A stretch of 8,906 bases of DNA from NCBI GenBank assembly GCA_039812125.1, contig JBDHZV010000114.1, positions 1-8,906 of the forward strand, read 5' to 3'. This DNA comes from Prado023 sp039812125 (GTDB lineage Bacteria; Actinomycetota; Actinomycetes; S36-B12; CAIYMF01). A program made the translations under genes and the position numbers. The first letter of the stretch is position 1. Every line of letters begins with the position of its first letter. Positions 6,286-8,906 of the stretch are shown piece after piece. Under the pieces are notes generated by a model. It ran no database searches and was not told the DNA's origin. It saw nothing but the letters and a program-made list of their open reading frames with translations.

Positions 6286-8250
6286 GTGAGCACGGGGCCC
6301 GAACGGCCTTCCTTGTCGGACACGCGGCCCGGTCCAGCTCGTACGGCCGGCGGGGAGCTTCGTGTCCGCGCCGGGTCGCCCCGGCAGGAGGTCGAGCGCG
6401 TGAATGCGCGACGCCGCAACGGTGGCGCCTCATTGCCTGGCCTCATGCCGCCGGGGCTGGTGCTGGTCGGAGCAGGCGTGGGTGGCTGGGCGACGAGTCT
6501 CGCGTTTCCTGACCGGGGATGGTGGCCGCTGGCCTACGCCGGCATGGCGTGCCTGCTGCTCGCGATGCGCGGCGCGTCACTGGTCCGCGCCGCAGGCATC
6601 GGCCTGGTCTGGGGGCTGGCCTTCTTCTTGCCGCTGGTCCACTGGGCAGTGCAGGCCACCGGATCGGCGCTCCCGTGGGTCGCGCTCAGCGTGTTCCAGG
6701 CGCTGTACGTCGCCGGCTTCGGCGCGCTGTGGACCTACGCGCGCAGGGCCGTCTGGCTCACCGGTCGCCCGCTGGCCCAGGCGGTCACCGCAGCCGTGCT
6801 GTGGGTCGCCATCGAGCAGGTCCGCGGCTCCTGGCCTTTCGGGGGCTTCCCGTGGGGCTTCCTGGCGTTCTCCCAGACCGAGGCGCCCCTGCTACGTCTC
6901 GCGCCCTACGGAGGGGAGGTCCTGGTCTCCGCGTTCGTCGCCGTGACGGGGGCGCTGATCGCGCTGGCGCTGCAGTACCTGCGCCGCACCGCGGTTATCG
7001 CCGCGACTCGGGCGCTGCTCGCCGCGGTGCTCCTGGCCGGCGCCCCGGGCCGGCTTCCCCTGACAGCCGGCCCGGAGAACGGCTCACTGCTGGTCGGCGC
7101 CGTCCAGGGCAACGTCCCGCAGCAGGGCGCCGACTGGGCCGAGCAGGCCCGCGACGTCACGGCCAACCACGCCCAAGGCACCGAGCGGCTCGCGGCGACC
7201 GCCGGAAGGCGCAAGCTGGACCTGGTGGTGTGGCCGGAGAGTGCCGCCGACATCGACCCCCGCACCGACCTGGCGCAGGCTTCGACCGTGGACCGCGCCG
7301 CCGCAGCGGTCGGCGCCCCACTGCTGCTGGGAACCCAGCGGTTCCCCGACGGGCAGGACATCCGCTACAACGAGATCATTTCCTGGACCGCCGGTGCGGG
7401 GAGTGGCGACGCCTACGCCAAGCAGCACCCGGTCCCCTTCGGGGAGTACGTCCCCTTCCGCGCATTCTTCCGCCAGCTCACTCCGCTCGTCGACCGGGTC
7501 GCCACGGACATGGCAGCCGGCGGCGACCCCGCCGTCATGGACGTGTGGATCGACGCGCTCGGACGTGACGTGCGCCTGGCCACCGGGATCTGCTTCGAGG
7601 TCGCCTACGCAGACCTCATCCGCGAAGGGGTCCTCGACGGGGCAGAGCTGATCGTCATCCCGACCAACAACGCCTCGTTCGGGCGCACCCCGGAGTCGAC
7701 CCAGCAGCTGGCGATGTCCCGCTTCCGGGCGGTGGAGCACGGCAGGTCGACCGTCCAGGTCTCCACCGTGGGCGTCAGCGCGATGATCATGCCGGACGGG
7801 ACGGTCGTGGCGCGGACCGGTCTGTTCACCGATGAGGAGCTCATCGCCTCGCTCCCGCTGCGCACCACGCTCACCCCGGCGGCGCGACTGGGCACCACGC
7901 CGCAGACGGCCGTCTACGTCCTGGCGGCGGCCGCTGTCGTCAGCGGTGCGCTGGCAGGCAGTCGACGACCCGGCCGCGACCGCAGCCGCCGCCCCTTCCC
8001 GCGGCGGCTCCGCGCGGCCGACGACCACGCCCCGACGCTGCGGGTGCGGGCCCAGCGGGTGCGAGCCCTGCGGGTGCCGGGCCGGGTGTGGGTCACCCGC
8101 GTGTGGCCCTCGTGGCTGGAGTGGCGCCTGATCGTCGGGTTCCTCGTGCTGATGGCCGTCGCGGCCTACACCGGGATACGGCTCGGCCAGGACATCGTCG
8201 AGAAGACCACCACCGCGGTGTCGACAACGTCCGATGCTGCGGTCCCGTGA
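6286..8250 (+). CDS. lnt: Apolipoprotein N-acyltransferase (Lnt) with C-terminal extension
   Basis: Lnt adds the third acyl chain to the N-terminal cysteine of lipoproteins at the outer face of the membrane. From GTG 6286 the protein has 654 residues: a polar N-terminus, about six to seven helices (57-255), then a carbon-nitrogen hydrolase domain (about 267-525) with the full Glu-Lys-Cys triad: E318 in VVWPESA, K379 in YAKQHPVPFGEYVP and C436 in GICFEVAY. A helix at 541-558 normally ends the family. Here about 95 more residues follow: an Arg-rich linker with a tandem repeat, another hydrophobic helix (614-632) and a Ser/Thr-rich tail. The start is uncertain: GTG 6400 has a full AGGAGG 8 bases upstream and would give 616 residues, starting just before the first helix. 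The longer form was kept because 6286 also has GGAGG. The catalytic call is firm; the lipoproteins acted on are unknown. Confidence 0.92.
   Translation: MSTGPERPSLSDTRPGPARTAGGELRVRAGSPRQEVERVNARRRNGGASLPGLMPPGLVLVGAGVGGWATSLAFPDRGWWPLAYAGMACLLLAMRGASLVRAAGIGLVWGLAFFLPLVHWAVQATGSALPWVALSVFQALYVAGFGALWTYARRAVWLTGRPLAQAVTAAVLWVAIEQVRGSWPFGGFPWGFLAFSQTEAPLLRLAPYGGEVLVSAFVAVTGALIALALQYLRRTAVIAATRALLAAVLLAGAPGRLPLTAGPENGSLLVGAVQGNVPQQGADWAEQARDVTANHAQGTERLAATAGRRKLDLVVWPESAADIDPRTDLAQASTVDRAAAAVGAPLLLGTQRFPDGQDIRYNEIISWTAGAGSGDAYAKQHPVPFGEYVPFRAFFRQLTPLVDRVATDMAAGGDPAVMDVWIDALGRDVRLATGICFEVAYADLIREGVLDGAELIVIPTNNASFGRTPESTQQLAMSRFRAVEHGRSTVQVSTVGVSAMIMPDGTVVARTGLFTDEELIASLPLRTTLTPAARLGTTPQTAVYVLAAAAVVSGALAGSRRPGRDRSRRPFPRRLRAADDHAPTLRVRAQRVRALRVPGRVWVTRVWPSWLEWRLIVGFLVLMAVAAYTGIRLGQDIVEKTTTAVSTTSDAAVP
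6386..6391 (+). promoter_or_regulatory. Strong Shine-Dalgarno AGGAGG for an alternative lnt start at 6400
   Basis: A complete AGGAGG lies 8 bases before the in-frame GTG at 6400. Together with a drop in third-position GC in codons between 6286 and 6400 (about 79% by hand count), it makes 6400 a serious rival start. Confidence 0.5.
8038..8082 (+). repeat. Three 15-bp tandem repeats within the 3' part of lnt
   Basis: Three adjacent 15-base units, each with CGGGTGC at the same place (8041, 8056, 8071), encode LRVRA, QRVRA and LRVPG. The period is a whole number of codons, so copy changes keep the frame. The unit lies in the Arg-rich linker before the extra helix of the Lnt protein. Confidence 0.85.
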
Positions 8251-8274
8251 GGCTCGACCATCACGGTTGTGCAG
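8237..8274. terminator. Dyad across the convergent stop codons of lnt and ctaG, possible bidirectional terminator
   Basis: CCGTGA (8245-8250) and TCACGG (8261-8266) form a perfect 6-bp stem around a 10-base loop, and CTGC (8237-8240) pairs with GCAG (8271-8274) outside a small internal mismatch. Each arm of the inner stem includes a gene's Pro-stop end (CCG TGA), so some of the symmetry may be coincidental. There is no T-tract, so intrinsic termination would be weak. Confidence 0.3.
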
Positions 8275-8906
8275 GTGGCGCCCCCGAGGGCCGCGAGCCG
8301 TTCAAGCGCGCGAGGTAGGCGTTGTACTGCTCGAGCTCGGCGTCGGCGCCGCCGTCGCGGTCGATCTGCCGGTCTCGGGCGGTGGAGCGCTCGGTGTCGT
8401 TGCGCTGCCACCTGCTGGCGATCAGCAGGAGCATCAGCAGTCCCGGCGCCTCCCCGTAGGACCAGGCCAGCCCACCGGCCAGCTGCTGGTCGCGCAGGGG
8501 ATCGATCCCCCAGCCGGCCGGCGGCGCGGCGAACAGCGGGACCATCGGCGCGGTGGCCATCATCACGATCACCCCGAAGAACGCGTGCAGGGGCATCTCC
8601 AGCAGCAGGTCCAGTGCCCGGCCGTGATGGGTCTGCCGGATAGGCAACGGGTCGGTGGACAGCACCGGCACGGTGAACAGCAGACCGGCCACCAGGAACC
8701 CCACCTCCAGGGCGAGGTGCCCGGTCCAGGTGCGCAGCAGCGGGTCGGCGAGCTCGGCCAGGTACAGCCCGTAGAACGCCAGCAGGAACAACGGCACCAT
8801 CACCGCCGGGTGCAGCACCACCCGACTGACCCGGCTGCGCAGGGCCCGCCGCGCCGTGACCAGCACCACCGTGCCCACCCCCCGGTGCGGGGTCGCGCGC
8901 AGCAGC
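8261..8906 (-). CDS. ctaG: CtaG-family protein (cytochrome c oxidase assembly/copper), C-terminal part, 5' end outside window
   Basis: The - strand frame is open from the window edge to the TGA at 8263-8261, giving about 214 residues, so the GTG at 8878 is probably internal. The sequence fits the C-terminal part of caa3-type CtaG: VSRVVLHPAVMVPLFLLAFYG, a helix with FLVAGLLFTVPVLSTDPLP, then MPLHAFFGVIVMM, then QQLAGGLAWSYGEAPGLL with a helix, and the ending AELEQYNAYLARL, which is typical. Full family members have roughly 250-330 residues with several more N-terminal helices, which would lie past 8906. CtaG proteins help insert copper into cytochrome oxidase or handle copper more broadly. 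The segment before FLVAG reads GHLALEVG, where I recall histidines in many relatives; that comparison is from memory. The gene converges on lnt with 10 bases between stops, so it belongs to another transcript. Confidence 0.87.
   Translation of the reverse strand, partial: LLRATPHRGVGTVVLVTARRALRSRVSRVVLHPAVMVPLFLLAFYGLYLAELADPLLRTWTGHLALEVGFLVAGLLFTVPVLSTDPLPIRQTHHGRALDLLLEMPLHAFFGVIVMMATAPMVPLFAAPPAGWGIDPLRDQQLAGGLAWSYGEAPGLLMLLLIASRWQRNDTERSTARDRQIDRDGGADAELEQYNAYLARLNGSRPSGAPPAQP

Noticed and set aside
5670..6512. + strand open frame (280 codons) overlapping ccsB and lnt
   Set aside because: It is a shifted-frame shadow of ccsB with extremely Arg/Gly/Pro-rich translation and no domain.
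7084..8028. - strand open frame (314 codons) opposite lnt
   Set aside because: It is antisense to the conserved hydrolase domain and composition-biased, with no recognisable family.
1..8906. tRNA, rRNA, CRISPR array, insertion sequence ends or integrase
   Set aside because: I looked for clover-leaf-like stretches, regularly spaced repeats, terminal inverted repeats and recombinase motifs and saw none; the only tandem repeats are short and lie within genes.

Overview
The window is high-GC DNA with GTG starts, overlapping genes and the ResB/CcsB, DUF3105 and CtaG families, all of which point to an actinobacterium (Actinomycetota). No genus can be named from the sequence alone. Gene content (CadC-type metal sensor, accessory LspA and Lnt, DUF305, DUF3105, CtaG) resembles an accessory metal-response or envelope-maturation island rather than a core locus. 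No integrase, transposase, tRNA, CRISPR array or replication gene is present to show how it moves.

Layout: positions 1-273 hold the end of an lspA gene (signal peptidase II), cut by the window start. An 87-base gap (274-360) carries a likely leaderless promoter. From 361 to 8250 eight genes run on the + strand with almost no gaps: a CadC-type ArsR/SmtB repressor; a membrane-anchored TlpA/ResA-like thioredoxin; the CcdA thiol transporter; a DUF3105 protein; a DUF305 protein; ResB and CcsB (system II cytochrome c synthase); and Lnt (apolipoprotein N-acyltransferase) with an unusual C-terminal extension. On the - strand, 8906-8261 is the C-terminal part of a CtaG-family protein that runs off the window end and converges on lnt with 10 bases between the stops.

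How they may work together (inference): CadC senses soft metals (Cd/Pb/Zn) in the cytoplasm and releases the operon. CcdA carries reducing electrons across the membrane to the TlpA-like protein, which could keep CXXCH cysteines reduced for haem attachment by ResB-CcsB. DUF305 and DUF3105 proteins are anchored with their His/Met-bearing domains outside and may handle metal there. LspA and Lnt do consecutive late steps in lipoprotein maturation. The striking point is that a metal sensor heads a set of envelope-maturation machines while no substrate is present: there is no CXXCH apocytochrome and no lipobox protein in the window.

All assignments come from reading motifs by eye. No database search was possible.
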